Made by a program: the position numbers and the translations under genes. Below, piece after piece: positions 31,562 through 43,001 of a stretch of DNA of 64,000 bases (position 1 is the stretch's first letter; each line of letters starts with the position of its first letter). The notes beneath the pieces were generated by a model. The model ran no database searches. It was given only the letters and a program-made list of their open reading frames with translations, and was not told where the DNA came from. Origin of the DNA: Pseudonectria foliicola (taxonomy: Eukaryota > Ascomycota > Sordariomycetes > Hypocreales > Nectriaceae); the NCBI GenBank assembly GCA_003693505.1, contig QUZD01000122.1, forward strand, positions 186,001 to 250,000, read 5' to 3'.

Positions 31562-33387
31562 TCAAATACCGCCGTAGCGCACGCCACGCTTACCGAGCTC
31601 CTTGCGGCCGATGGCGTCTTCGGGCCAGACCCAGCCGCGGCTGCGCTTGGCCTCACGCTTCTCAGCGAGCTGAGGCTGGGGGATCCAGGAGTCGCGGGGC
31701 TGGGCCTTGCGGCGGGTGCCCTCGGCGGGGGCGCCAATGTCGGCGCGCCAGGCGGCGTGGCCGGCGGGAGTGTCGTCGGCGGCGAGCTGGCAGAGGCCCC
31801 AGAGGGCGAGACAGGCGGTCATGGGCGTGTTACTGTCGGCGGCATCGTCGTCGTCGTCGTTGGCCACGGCGGCGGCGAGCTGGATCGAGGCAATTTCGAG
31901 GTCGCCGAAGAAGGGAATGGGGTCGGTGCCGTTGCGGACGACGACGAGCTCAATCTCGGTGAGAATGAAGCCGTAGCGGCAGCCGTGCTCGCGCATGGCG
32001 TGGTGAACGGCGGCGAGGCCGCGGAGGTACTCGACGCGCTTGATGTTGCCCTCGGCGCGCATGCCCGTATTGAAGCGGTCGAAGCTACGAACGATACCGA
32101 CGACGCGGGCCGAGGGCTTGCCGCCAAAGAGGGCGGCGGCGGTAGCGGCCTCGCCTGGGACGTTTGCGACAAAGAGCAGGTCCGAGGGGCCGGCGGTCGG
32201 GGCAGCGGAAGCCTTGCGCAAGGGCACCGACAGCTGAAGGGGTCGAGCGGAGGAGATGGCGAGAGCAGCGTTGAGCTTGGGCAGGTAAAAGGAGGCGTAG
32301 ATGGCGTGCAGGGCCGCCTCTGTCTCCGGGTGGCGGGATGAAAAGGCGGGCTGGGGCAGAGCGGGAGCGGGGACAGGGGTGCTGAGCAGGGCGTCGGCGC
32401 CGGGGAGGCGGAGGATGGAGGCGGCGTTGAAGCCGGACCAGGCGCGGACACTGCGGACATCCCACCAGAAGTGCTTGAGATTGGGGTCGCGCAGAGGAAA
32501 GGAGACGGTGCGGACGAGCGAAGCGGCCGGGTTGGGCCCGGTAAGATAGGCTCGGAGGGTGGTGGTTTGGACGGGGTCGGGAGTCGAGGCCTGGCTCAGG
32601 GGCGAAGGGTCCCGAACCCCGTAATGGACAGACGAGAAGGAGTCGGCGGGCATGTACGAGGACATATGGTGGTAGGCCGAGTAAGTGAAGTCATCGACGA
32701 CACCGCAAGACGAGGCACGGCGCGAGCTGGGGTGGATAGACAGGGCCTCGGTGTGGTGGCTGACAAAGGGAGCGGGGGAGTTGAGCAGAGGCGCGGGAGA
32801 AGATTCGGCGCGCTGGTTGGAAAAGGGTGTCGAATAGGTGGAGGGCAGCTGGAGGCCCGAGGGCGACGAGTCGAAGGGGAAGCCGGACAGGCAGTCGGGG
32901 CTGGTGAAGCTGCGAGCGTGACCAGAAGACCGGGACGGCTGGGGCGCCGGAGGAGTGGCGGTCCGGGCATGGCGGGGGGTGGTGCCGAGATGCTGATCCT
33001 GAGGACGGATCTTGGGCAGCAGAACAGGGCCGTGCTGGCGGATGGGGGGAGAGGCACGGGGCGGAGTGGAAAGGCGGGAGCAGAGGGAGTCTGGGGCGGA
33101 GTCGGTAGTGGCGGCGGTGGCGGCGGTGGCGGCGGAGTAGAAGGAGGAGGCCCGGGAGGAAGAACGAGAGTGGGAGCCGATATAGTAGGAGGGCATGGCA
33201 TAGAACGAGGGATCGAACCAGAGGGTGGAGGCCATGGCGGCCGGGGGAGGCGGCGGGCTGGGCTGTTCGATGGAGGCTGAGGGGAAGTTGTAGTCAAAGG
33301 ACATGTCGACTGCCAGACTGAAGCAAGGATGTTAGTGATGATGAGCGGGTGGGGGGAACCCGTAGAGAATCCGACTTACGCTGACAT
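31562..33387 (-). CDS. Conserved fungal protein with Pro/Ser-rich N-terminus
   Basis: 587 aa from two exons: a minute 8-nt first exon (33387-33380, ATGTCAGC) and a large second exon (33317-31562). The splice gives MSALAVDMSFDYNFP; using only the large exon would start six codons later. Residues 1-270 are low complexity (Ser, Pro, Ala, Tyr). From about residue 275 a folded domain appears with HFWWDVRSVRAWSGF, HAIYASFYLPKLNAAL, SFDRFNTGMRAEG and REHGCRYGFILTEIELVVVRNG. The last of these resembles the core of nuclease- or kinase-like folds that recognise 'YGF.LTE.E..', but I cannot assign it. GC-rich codon use leaves long open frames on both strands, which are shadows. Some databases may label relatives 'sialidase'; nothing here supports that. 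Confidence 0.75.
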
Positions 33388-33471
33388 GATGAGATGGTAT
33401 TAGCTGGGGGTGAGTGTGGTGTGGTGGAGTCGGTCAACGACTTGTGTTGAATTGGAGTAACGATGGTGTAG

Positions 33472-33506
33472 TAGCAGTAGTAGTAGTTGTTGTCGTCGTC
33501 GTCGTC

Positions 33507-33539
<33 letters not shown>

Positions 33540-33540
33540 T
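33472..33540. repeat. TAG/GTC compound trinucleotide microsatellite
   Basis: TAG units, then GTC units, then about ten TAG units, ending about 85 bases upstream of the Pro/Ser-rich gene's start codon. Probably in its promoter or 5' UTR. Confidence 0.9.
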
Positions 33541-36161
33541 GGTGTAAATGTATGGGTAAGAGGCCAGCTCTAGGTGTGATTATGGGATGAATGACGAGTG
33601 GTGAATAGCTCCAAACCAGGGAGTCGTCTTGTATGTCTGGTGTTGGCCGTGAGGCGCTGTCACTTGCTCAGATCAACTGAGGAAGGGCTCTAACAAGAGG
33701 AAAGGAAGATGAGAGAGGAAGGGGAGGGAAGAGGAGAGGAGAGGAGAGGAGAGAGACGATGGGGGTGGAGAAGGACGAAAGAACAGGCTGCAGATGAGAT
33801 GGAAACGAAACAAGGAGCGAGCGAGGCGGCTGCTTCTTATCCTCTGGATGCAGCTCGGCTCGACTCTACTCGACTCGAGTCGAGTCGACTGGGCCGGGTT
33901 GAAGGTTGGCGTGGAGGAGGGGCGGGCGGGCCGCAGCAGAGGCTGGGCCAGGTAATATTAGCCTGATCCTGGGAGACAGAGACATGGCTGCAGACGCAGA
34001 CGCAGACGCAGACGCAGATGCAGGCTTGGACAAGCCGGGGGCGGGACGGTGACGGTGAAACACGCGACGGCGCATGATGATGATGGGGATGGAGGAATCC
34101 TCGGTGGGCATGGTGTTGTTGTCGTGCAAGTCGCTACCGTGGAAGGTACCTTGGTTACCTTACTTAGGTAGTGCTAGCATTGTGTAGTAGCATCAGTGTA
34201 AGCGGCTGCGTGCACGTGATTGGTCAGAGCCCCTGCATCCCCCCCTGCTGGACCCGGCTTTTGCGAGCATTCTGAACATTCTGAGCATTCTAAGCATCCT
34301 GGACACTTCTGAGCATTCTCCGCATTCTGAGCATGGGCGAGTAGCTGCAGGATCCGGCCCGCTGAGTGGCCCGTTGGATGGCCCGGCGGCTATGACTCAT
34401 TTTTAGAACGCGTCGGGCGTCTGGTTGGTTGGCTGCCAGTGGCCAACAATGGCCAACAATGGCCGATGCGTCTTGTGCGTGTCTTTCTCGTCCGTCTGTC
34501 CTTGTGGCGCGGCGTCAAGACACGCCCAAGAAGGTATCCTAGGTACCTAACTTGTGTACCTTGGACAAGGTATGCGTGGATGGCATCGCGACGAGACGAG
34601 ACGAGACGAGACGAGCAGACGCGACCGTGGCAGAGGCAGAGGCAGAGGCAAGGAGGAGACGGTTCGCGTACTGTCTGCTGTCGCCATCTTCTCTTCTGTT
34701 CGTCTACAGATTACTGTCCAACTTACACGGCTGATACCATCTACGTACGTCCTGGTGGCTGATATGATATGTACAGTACAGTACAGTAGAAGCGACACTC
34801 ACTCAGACGCCAGCATCCCGGAATAGCAGCAGGCCACTGTCTCGGACCCAGGCGTCAGTCGGCGCTTACACAGCTCTCTCTGTCTGCCCAGGTCCCAGGT
34901 CCCAACTCCAAAGACCCAGCTCCAGCCAGCGGCTACCGGTTCTTTTTCTTTTCTTCTCTTTTCTTTGCGTACTTGCATGTTTCCATATTCCTTCTTCGTC
35001 TCCTTCGTCATCGTCTTCTGCACAGCCTCCACGCCCCAGACTCTCTCAGTCGCACGCGGCGGCTCGCGAGATGAGGCGCCAAGACACAAGCCTGCACCAA
35101 GCCTGCGCGTCTTCTCATTCGCCAGCCGCCACGCGCCAGCTTCTTGTCCAGCACTAGCCAATCGCCCTTCAAGACGCGCCCCGGCTCCGCCAGGAAGAGC
35201 TCGCGACTCCACAGTCTGCCCCCGATGGAGCGAGCGTCGAGATGCACCAGTTTGGGACAGTCAGTACAGATCAACATGTATGCAGCATCACTCCAGACTA
35301 AGCATATAGGGTAGTTTATACAGATGACAGATGGTCTGCCTGGACTATTTGGCCGACCTCGCCGTGACGGACAAGATACCAGACAATGCGCTCGCCAGAT
35401 GACTATGGGGAGAACTATGGGTAGAACTATGGGTAGAAGCCAGAATACTCACTCGTGGGTATTCCGTGTTGCAGAGACAGTTTCCTTTGACACTCTCCTC
35501 CACCACTAAACTTTCCGAGATCCAGCCTGGAAACCAAACATCCAACTCTGTTGTGCATCACCCTATCCGATCCCATCCCAACAAGTGCTAGCTCACCACG
35601 CACCACACCACACCACACCACATTACACCACATTACACCACACCATCACAAATCCCCAACCTTGCTAGAGCGTGCATCTCCTGCACCTTTCTGCACCTTT
35701 CTGCACCTTTCTGCATCTCCTCCGTAGCGTGTCGCATCAGTCGCGTTTCAACTCGTCCCGACTCGCCTCACGCTCCGAAACACGTCCTACGCATCGCCAG
35801 GTCCAGACGATGCTAATGCATGTACCATGTATGTACGTGCTGTCATAATGCCATGAAACAGACAGCCACACTCTGAGCAACACCACTGGATCCTCACAAC
35901 ATTTGCTTCATCAAGCCTGTCTGTTACCTGCCTGCTTGCTCTCTAGACCTATTCACACAGAGCCTATACTATACCGTGATATGTCCTGCCATACACTTAC
36001 AGACCCCCTCTCCTCGTCGCTCGTCTATCCAACATGTCTTGCCCGAAGCCGAGGCCATCCAGAGCGCCAGCCCAAGTCACAAAGCCACAAAGCCAATACA
36101 ATACGCCCAGCTCAGGGCATCGTCTTTCCGTCTATATTCCCGTGCCGCATACAAAACCACA

Positions 36162-36164
<3 letters not shown>

Positions 36165-36191
<27 letters not shown>
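36165..36191. repeat. CAG trinucleotide microsatellite
   Basis: Nine AGC/CAG units in the 3' flank of the Vrl1-like gene. Frames reading it as poly-Gln or poly-Ser are not gene-like. Confidence 0.9.
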
Positions 36192-36192
<1 letters not shown>

Positions 36193-36383
36193 ACCATCAT
36201 GAGGAGGTTTCTCCACTACCCTGCACCATCTTGCATTAGCTCATGTCCATCCAGACACCAGCCTACGCGACGTGCTTTTCAAGCTTCTCCAATCCTCACC
36301 CTCATCTTCATCCTCTCGTCGCGCTCACCCGTCGCGTTCGTCAGCTCGTCCTGGGCCTCCGTGTATCCGCGTCGACCTCCACG

Positions 36384-39300
36384 TCACAGATCGCCGGCTG
36401 TCTCAGCCGCCTCGGCCGCTTCTCGTCTCGGCAATGGCACGCTCGCCGATGCCACCCCGTTGCTCACAATCCCCTCGTGTCCCTGCTGCTCCCCGTTCGT
36501 CTCCTTCACCTTTCGTAGAGCCCTCGTCATCCCCTCCAGCCTCATCCGCTCTTGCACAACCATGCCCCGTGCAAAGTCCCGGATCGCTCGACGCCCCATC
36601 TTCTCGTGCATGTCGTGCCACCCGGCCAGCTCTGCCGCCACCGTCTGCTGTGTGAACCGCAGTTCCCGACCCAGGTTGCTGACCTCCTCCCGCGATTTCC
36701 GCGCGCGCTCCTCCTTTTCGTCGTATAGCCTCTGGCGCGTGTCATCCAGCAGACCTAGCGGCCATCTCGTCGATCGGTTGACCGAGTTGTAGTTGCGGTC
36801 CACCTCGCGCTTCGCTGCTCGCATCTGCGTGATGATCGAGGTTGGTCGGCCCAGTGACGCCAGTATAGCCAGCACCGTTGATTGCAACGCCAGTAGCGTC
36901 GAATGCAGCGTCGTCTGCGCGTTCGACTGCGTTGGCATGAGCGCCCTGACGTACACTTCAAACGCTTCCAGGTGCGCGGCTGGGAGATGGCTCAGCGTCA
37001 ACACCGCACGATGAAGCAGCACCGACGCATCATACATGTCTACACCGTGTTAGTTCTTCTGGCCCTGGTCCTTCCCTGGACATCGTCATGCTTACCTGCC
37101 GTCACGAGCCCTAGATTGTTGGCCCGTCGCGCAACGCTCTTGATCGAATAGTTGAGGCTGCGAATCATCTCCCTAGCATGATTGACAAACTGCTCCACCT
37201 CGCGGACGTCCTCCACGGGCTCATACTCGTCCCGCACCTTTTCTGCCCGTGTCTCTGCCTTGAGGAGAGTTCTCTGCTCCATCATCTCCACCTGCAGCTC
37301 AGGCACCAGGAAAAACTCCCACAGCATCTCGTGCGTGGCAAAGGTAGGATGGAGCAGCATAATCTTGAGGAACCAGTCGGCTCGGGTCTGCATGTCTCGC
37401 AGGAGCGCTCGGGATGGCTTTGACGGAATCTGAAAAGGGGACCGTGTCTCCGTTAGCGAGGGGATCCACGACGCTGGGTTCTCCAACGCCAGGAGATTCG
37501 GCAGATGCTCAAAATCTGACATGGACCGCCTGCTCGTCGTCACCGTGTAGCTGTCGTGATCCGTAGGCACCGCCGACTTGAGAACAAGCCGTACCGTCGC
37601 GTCCTCGACAAAAAAGGCCCGGACTACGCCTGTAATGCGTCCGTCCGGTCCCGGAGGCATGCTGAACAGCGACAGGTCGTCAATCTTATTTCGTACGTCG
37701 TCGTCCTTGGCCAGCTCAACCGCCGTGAGGCCCCGAAGCTCCTTGGCCGACACATCGACCCGGGGATCTGCAAAGAGCGCGCGAACCATGTCATACCTGC
37801 CGTACTTGCTTGCCACCATCAGTGCCGTGAATTTCTTTTCATTCGTGGCGTTGGCGTCCACATCGCAGTACTGCAGAATCCTCAGGGCTAGACCGGCATC
37901 GTTGATGATATGCAGCAGCGTATTGCCCTTGTTGTCAATGTGCTCATCCAAATGCAATGGCAATCCGTCGCGCTGCGCCGCCATGGCGACGCTGAGCCCG
38001 GCCTCGACCATGTCGTGGTAGTTTCCGTTATCGTAAGACCGGCAGAGCGCGAACAGTGGTGTCTGACCGTTCTTGTCTCGCTGCCGCCAAGGTATTAGGC
38101 GCCCAACCCGAGGAATAAGGCTGGGGGCGTGGAAAAGATAATGGCCCATGCTGCGGGCCCAAATATCTTGGTGTGCCAGGTACTCGACGATTTGTACCTG
38201 GGTTGAGGAAGCTACGACGTAATCTAGAATCACTTCGATCAACTCCGTGTTCCCCAGCTGAATGGCCGCGCTCAGCAGTGTCGTGTCCTCGTTGTTCTTG
38301 TCTTCGCGGACGGATTGAGGGCCGTAGTACTCCGACAGAGATAGGAGGTATTTGAGCGCCTCTGGCTGTTCGCCCTGTATCGCAACCATGAGGACAGACT
38401 CCCCAAACGAGTTGTTGGTTTGCGACAGCCTCTCGACGGAGATATCACCTTCCAAGGCACTGCCAATGGTCCCGATACTTCCCGTCCGTGAGTGGAATGA
38501 CATCTCGGAGCCGCTAGAGAGACTCCGTGTATCCATGGCCACCTTTTTGATCCTCCTCATGGGTACGTGAGGCTCCGGCTCGCCGTCTCCGTTGGCCTGG
38601 AAGGGAAACACGTGGCTCAGCCCCGATCCGTGGGAGAATCGATCTGATAGGGACAGAGCGAGGGATGATCGCCGAGAGGACCGCCGAGAGGACCGCCGAG
38701 AGGACCGCCGGGAAGACTCGTGCCGCATGTTCCACGTAGAAGCACGGCGACTTGAGCTTGGGGATTCGGACAAGTCATTCTCGTCGCCGTCCACCACATC
38801 GTCGGAATCCGGCTCCATGATCTTTCTGAGCTCCTCGAGATTGCCACCCTTGGCAGCATCCCAGAGGGCCTTGTTTCTTCTGCTAGCACGCCGCAGCCCC
38901 GCAGAGTCGAGCACAAGGTAGGCTAGTACCGCCTCAAAGGTGCTCAGCGCGTATCCCAACTCACCACTATCGACATCGTCGATGAAGATGAAGTTGCGCG
39001 CGTAGGTAAGCCTTGCTTGGAGGTGGCGGACTTGAGACCGGATCACCACGTACAGGAGCAGGGAGACGAGGGTGTCGGCATTGACTGTCATGATGGGCTT
39101 CTCCGAGGTCGAGTCCGCCGGAGTCAGTTGTGCTTTTGACGTATCAGTCAGTTGAGATAGCATCTTGATGGTAGAGAGCAATATGTCCATCATGACCTGG
39201 GGGCACGTGGCGGCGGAAATCTTCTTAAATTCTTCCACAGCGGAGCCAAGCTGGATGACGAGATCGTGCTTTGCCCTAGTCCCCCCGTCAATAGCAATGC

Positions 39301-40468
39301 CAAGTTGTGAGATGTCAATGAATTGCATCTTCTTGATCTTGGCCTCTAGCTCTATATCGTACGGCCGCTTAAACGCGTTGAGTCTTGGGAAGATGAGGTG
39401 ATGGACGTTTTCAGTGACGTAGCGCTCGATAAGTTTCTCTACTAGGGGACCGGTTAGGTCCGTCGTAGCCCCCAGTAGGGAGAGCTGCTGCTTGTCGACT
39501 CCTTGAAAAAGGTCAATGGCTGCGGTGACGGCGGTTTCCAGAGAGGCACGCATAATGTCTTCGTCATCCTCAGCGTAAAAGTTCTCCATGACGGGCAACG
39601 TATCGGTATCTGAGCTGGCCTCGCCAATTCTCGCCGTCATGCTATTGGATCTCGCTCTCTTCACAGCGTTGGCAATGGGACCCTCGGGTGGGGGATCGGG
39701 AATGTCGGCGGCGGAGGGCGGAGGTGGGAGAGGCTTGTGCAGGACATTTGTGAATTCAAGAAAGAGCCTCTCGAGACCAGGTTGCATCTGACGGGCAATC
39801 ATGGGGAAGCTGTTGAGCAGGTCATGAAAACTCCGAATGTCCTTTTTACGCGGCGCAGAGTTCTCGGGCGACTCGGGGTTGGAGGCCTGCTTCTGCTCCG
39901 CAATGCGCTGTCTCCTGACGCCCGGCACGAAGACGGCGGGAACAATCTTGATCTCATCCCAGCTCCCGACTAGAGGTTTGGATATGAAGTAGATGAGCCA
40001 TTGTCGGGGTTCGAAGACGTCGGGATACCAAGTGCAATCATGGAGAAGCTGGGCCTGAGCCAGCGATTTGAAGCCTGGGGTTCTAGTGAGCTAGGGAAGG
40101 GCCTGGGGAAGAAGGGGGTTTCGCGTAGGAAGCACACCTTTGTTGCTATAGACGAAGGCATCCTTAATGATGACGCTTTTGCCATTCAAGGTCGAGTACT
40201 GCTTGGCCTTGCCCCTTACCTCACGGAGGTTCTGGGCGCCCTCCTTGCCGCCAGGGATGATGCCGAGGGTCGGGGTGCGGAGGACATGGCTGGCGAGGAA
40301 GTCCTCGGAGGCGATGACCTCGGCGAGCGCGGAGCCGCTCTCGGTCTCGCGGTGGGTAAGAAGAACATCCGTCGAGGGCACCAGGAGAATGTGGTGATGG
40401 ACCGGGGTGCACTGGGCGGGGACGGAGCTCTTGAAGAAGGCGGCCAGGAAGGGGTTTAGAGGTTGCAT
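36384..40468 (-). CDS. VPS9-ankyrin-PX-like endosomal protein (Vrl1-like)
   Basis: 1321 aa from three exons: 40468-40138, 40074-37096 and 37039-36384. Both splices restore motifs (SNKGFKSLAQAQLL; VTADMYDASVLL). N-terminal residues 1-330 include a conserved WYPDVFEPRQWLIYFISKPLVGSW segment (partly quoted) and KEGAQN. The VPS9 GEF domain at about 330-490 carries NADTLVSLLLYVVIR with the Asp and Tyr that catalyse nucleotide exchange on Rab5-type GTPases. A linker with four RRSS units follows near 564-580, then ankyrin repeats at about 660-900, a PX-like domain at about 925-1040 and a helical, BAR-like C-terminus to 1321. This order matches yeast Vrl1, the VARP-like subunit of the VINE sorting-nexin coat. 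Orthology is inferred from architecture; the PX and BAR assignments are the weaker part. Confidence 0.87.
38665..38715 (-). repeat. In-frame 12-bp coding minisatellite (RRSS repeat)
   Basis: Four near-perfect GAGAGGACCGCC units within the Vrl1-like gene encode tandem RRSS, each matching the basophilic kinase pattern R-R-x-S. They lie in a disordered linker between the VPS9 and ankyrin regions. Confidence 0.88.
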
Positions 40469-41255
40469 TCGTCGCGGCGGTCGAATCGGACGGGGTCGAC
40501 TTTCAGAGGCCTAGACGAGAGGATTGGAGCAAAGGCAAAGAAGCCGGCGAGAGGCGACAGAGAGCGTATCGGGCGATAGCTGGCTGGGCTGTGGGCGCGG
40601 CGCGGTGCGGGTTCAGCCCAGGTTCATGGCGGAGGCATCCGGGTTAGAAGTGGGATATGGATAGGACAGGTCGAGGGAAGCGAGAGCGAGAGCGGGGGAT
40701 GGACGAGGCGGTGCTGGAAAGCGAATCGACGGAGGAATACCCAGGCGATGGAGTTGCGTTTGGGCGGTTGTGTGGGCGCAGTCGTTGGGCGCAGAGGAGA
40801 TGGCGGAGGCAAGATGATGGATCGCTGGTGGGAGCGTGCGTAATCGGGGAATGGATGGTGTTGACGTTGTCGTTGAGTTTGTCAGTGCAGCTCGCTCGCT
40901 GCAGCTCAGCAGCTCAGTGCACAATAGCACTGGAGACCGCTGTTGAGCTGCCGCTGGCTGGGCCCGGCTAGTCCCCATTCGGAAAGGTACGTACCGGGAA
41001 CAGGTGGTGCCCCTGGAAAGCCGCACGGGCCCACTCCGATCCGATAAGCTACAGTACCTACCGCATCACATGTCACCTTGAAGACTCCATGAATCAATCA
41101 TCAAGAACATCTTTCTTCTTTAAACTATGTACGGGGCGGTGTCTTCGTAGCCAGCGCCCACTATGCGTTCATCCTCGGGTATCCGTATATATTCTATCAC
41201 TTCATGTCCAAACGAAAAGACAACGACGAGCCTCATTTCGCAGGGGAGTGTTTGC
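40469..41255. other. Vrl1-like promoter and permease 3' flank
   Basis: Between two minus-strand genes. No gene is supported and open frames are short. Confidence 0.45.
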
Positions 41256-43001
41256 CTAAAATGACTCCCACAACTTCTTCCAAAACGACTTCTTCTGCCC
41301 ACCCTCAAACTGGTCATCTTCGACAGGCACCATCCCCGACTTGTCAAGATCGCGTCTGCGGCCGCTGTCCAGATCAATGGTCCAGCTGCGCTTGATTGGA
41401 TCGGCGCCCCGCCAGTACAGCTTCCCGACAACGTAGATGATGCCAAACAAGGGCAGCAGAATATACGCATCCACAAAGTTGCCCGCGTTGAAAGGCGATA
41501 GCGTTGTCCAGCCCTGCACAAACGCAAGGAACACACAGGCCGCAAACCCGAACCACGCGAGCCACGGGAACCACAACGCCTTGTAGGGCAGCTCCGAGAC
41601 CTTGCGCTGCTGCGCCGACCACGCACGGCGGAAGCGCAGGTGGATGAAGCTGATGCTGCCCCAGACGAGGAATGCGCTCACGCCCGAGAGGTTGACAATA
41701 TATGTGTATGCCTTGGCCGCGCCGGTGGAGACATTCATCATGGAGATGGCTCCGACGGCGTTGCTGAAGATGATGGCGTAGACGGGGACACCCCATTTGT
41801 TCGTCCAGCCAAAGAATCCGGGAGCCTTGCCCGACTGGGCCATGTACAAGACGGTGCGGGAGGCAATGTAGACGGACGAGTTGATGGCAGACAGACACGT
41901 TACCAGGATAAAGGCGTTGATGAGGTGGACACCTGAGAACAATTAGCTTGCCGTCAGTGGACACAAAGGTAAGAAAGCACGCACCTCCATGCCAGCCGGC
42001 ATTCTGGATGGCAATAGTCATCGGGCTCTGCAGAGCCTTGGCTCCGCCGTTGATCAAATCGTCGGCATTGGCAGGGCAGGTGATGCCAAAGAAAAAGGCC
42101 GAGCCCATGTACACAAAGATGATGCGCCAGAAGACCTGGCGGATGGCTTGTGGGACGGCAGTTCCCGGGTTTCTCGTCTCGGTGGCCGCGATGGCGATAG
42201 ACTCGACGCCCGAGTAAAAGGTGGAACAGAAGACGAAGACGGTAGCGACTCCGCGGAACCCCTTGCCGTTGAAGGGGCCCGGGTCCCTCCAGTAGCGGAA
42301 ACCGAGAGGCTCGTCCTGGCCGATGAGGCCGCCCGCGGCGTAGACGATGGCAAAGACGAAGTAGGCCGTCAGCCCCAGCAGCTTGAAGAGGGCAAGCCAG
42401 AACTCGGCCTCGCCAAACACCTCAACTCCAAGAAGCTGGAAGCCCAGGAAGACGGTCCACAGGATGAGGAAATAGCCCCAGAGCGGGACTTGGGGCCCCC
42501 AGAAGACGAGGATACTGCAGATTACCTGGATTCGTTCACCTCGTGTCAGCAGAGTGTTTGCGCCCCATTCACTATCCGCACGCGACTCACGTTATACTCG
42601 TTGGCTAGCACGCAGGCCCAGATGATGAAGTAGTTCCAGCCGACGGCGACGCTAAACGACTTGTCGACCATGCGTTCGGCGAGGGAGATGAAGGAGCCGC
42701 CGCCGGGATAGAGCGTGGTGATCTCGCCGAGGGATTGCATAATGGAAAAGGCAATAATGCCAATGACACCAAAGCCGATGAGGAGCGACGCCGGCCCGCC
42801 GTTGCTGAGCGCACCGCCCGCGCCGACGAGGAGGCCGGGGCCAATGATGCCCGCCAGAGCCATCATGGAGAGATGGCGGTTCTTGAGGCCGCGCTTGACG
42901 CCCGAGTCTGGGTCCATGGCAGCGTGGTCGAGATCGCTACTGTCGACGCCATTGCTCTCGTAGTCGGCCGCATGTGGCCCGTCTTTACCGCGACCAAACA
43001 T
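41256..43001 (-). CDS. Amino-acid permease (APC superfamily, YAT/GAP-like)
   Basis: 542 aa from three exons (43001-42591, 42525-41985, 41932-41256). Proton-coupled amino-acid uptake at the plasma membrane is the family role. The N-terminus carries VKRGLKNRHLSMMALAGIIGPGLLVGAG, the helix-1 motif that binds the amino-acid backbone (GxIGxGL). Next come GPASLLIGFGVIG and SLGEITTLYPGGGSF, the conserved E..T.yP..G element. ATETRNPGTAVPQAI and FWRIIFVY mark the middle, and RFRRAWSAQQR follows helix 10. About 12 helices are present, and the C-terminal tail is basic and Trp-rich. The ATG at 43001 is used; an upstream CGA run extends the frame but has no ATG. Substrate preference cannot be read from the sequence. 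Confidence 0.93.

Larger units (their letters stand above)
33388..36383. other. 3-kb intergenic region, rich in tandem repeats
   Basis: No gene is supported. It holds a TAG/GTC microsatellite (33472-33540), a GAGGAGA array (about 33733-33755), a GACGCA hexamer array (about 33993-34022), an ATTCTGAGC array (about 34267-34335), a GTACAG palindrome cluster (about 34771-34789), ACTATGGGTAGA units (about 35402-35440), CACCACAC units (about 35597-35645), CTGCACCTTT units (about 35677-35715) and a CAG tract (36165-36191). Open frames across it are produced by these repeats. Confidence 0.5.

Noticed and set aside
31757..33280. Long plus-strand frames (195 and 270 codons) opposite the Pro/Ser-rich gene
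   Set aside because: They mirror a GC-biased coding strand: the product is Gly/Glu/Val-rich without motifs, while the minus strand gives a coherent protein with a spliced start.
36034..36792. 252-codon plus-strand frame over the CAG repeat and Vrl1-like 3' end
   Set aside because: Arg/Ser/Pro-rich antisense of the Vrl1-like last exon; no family features.
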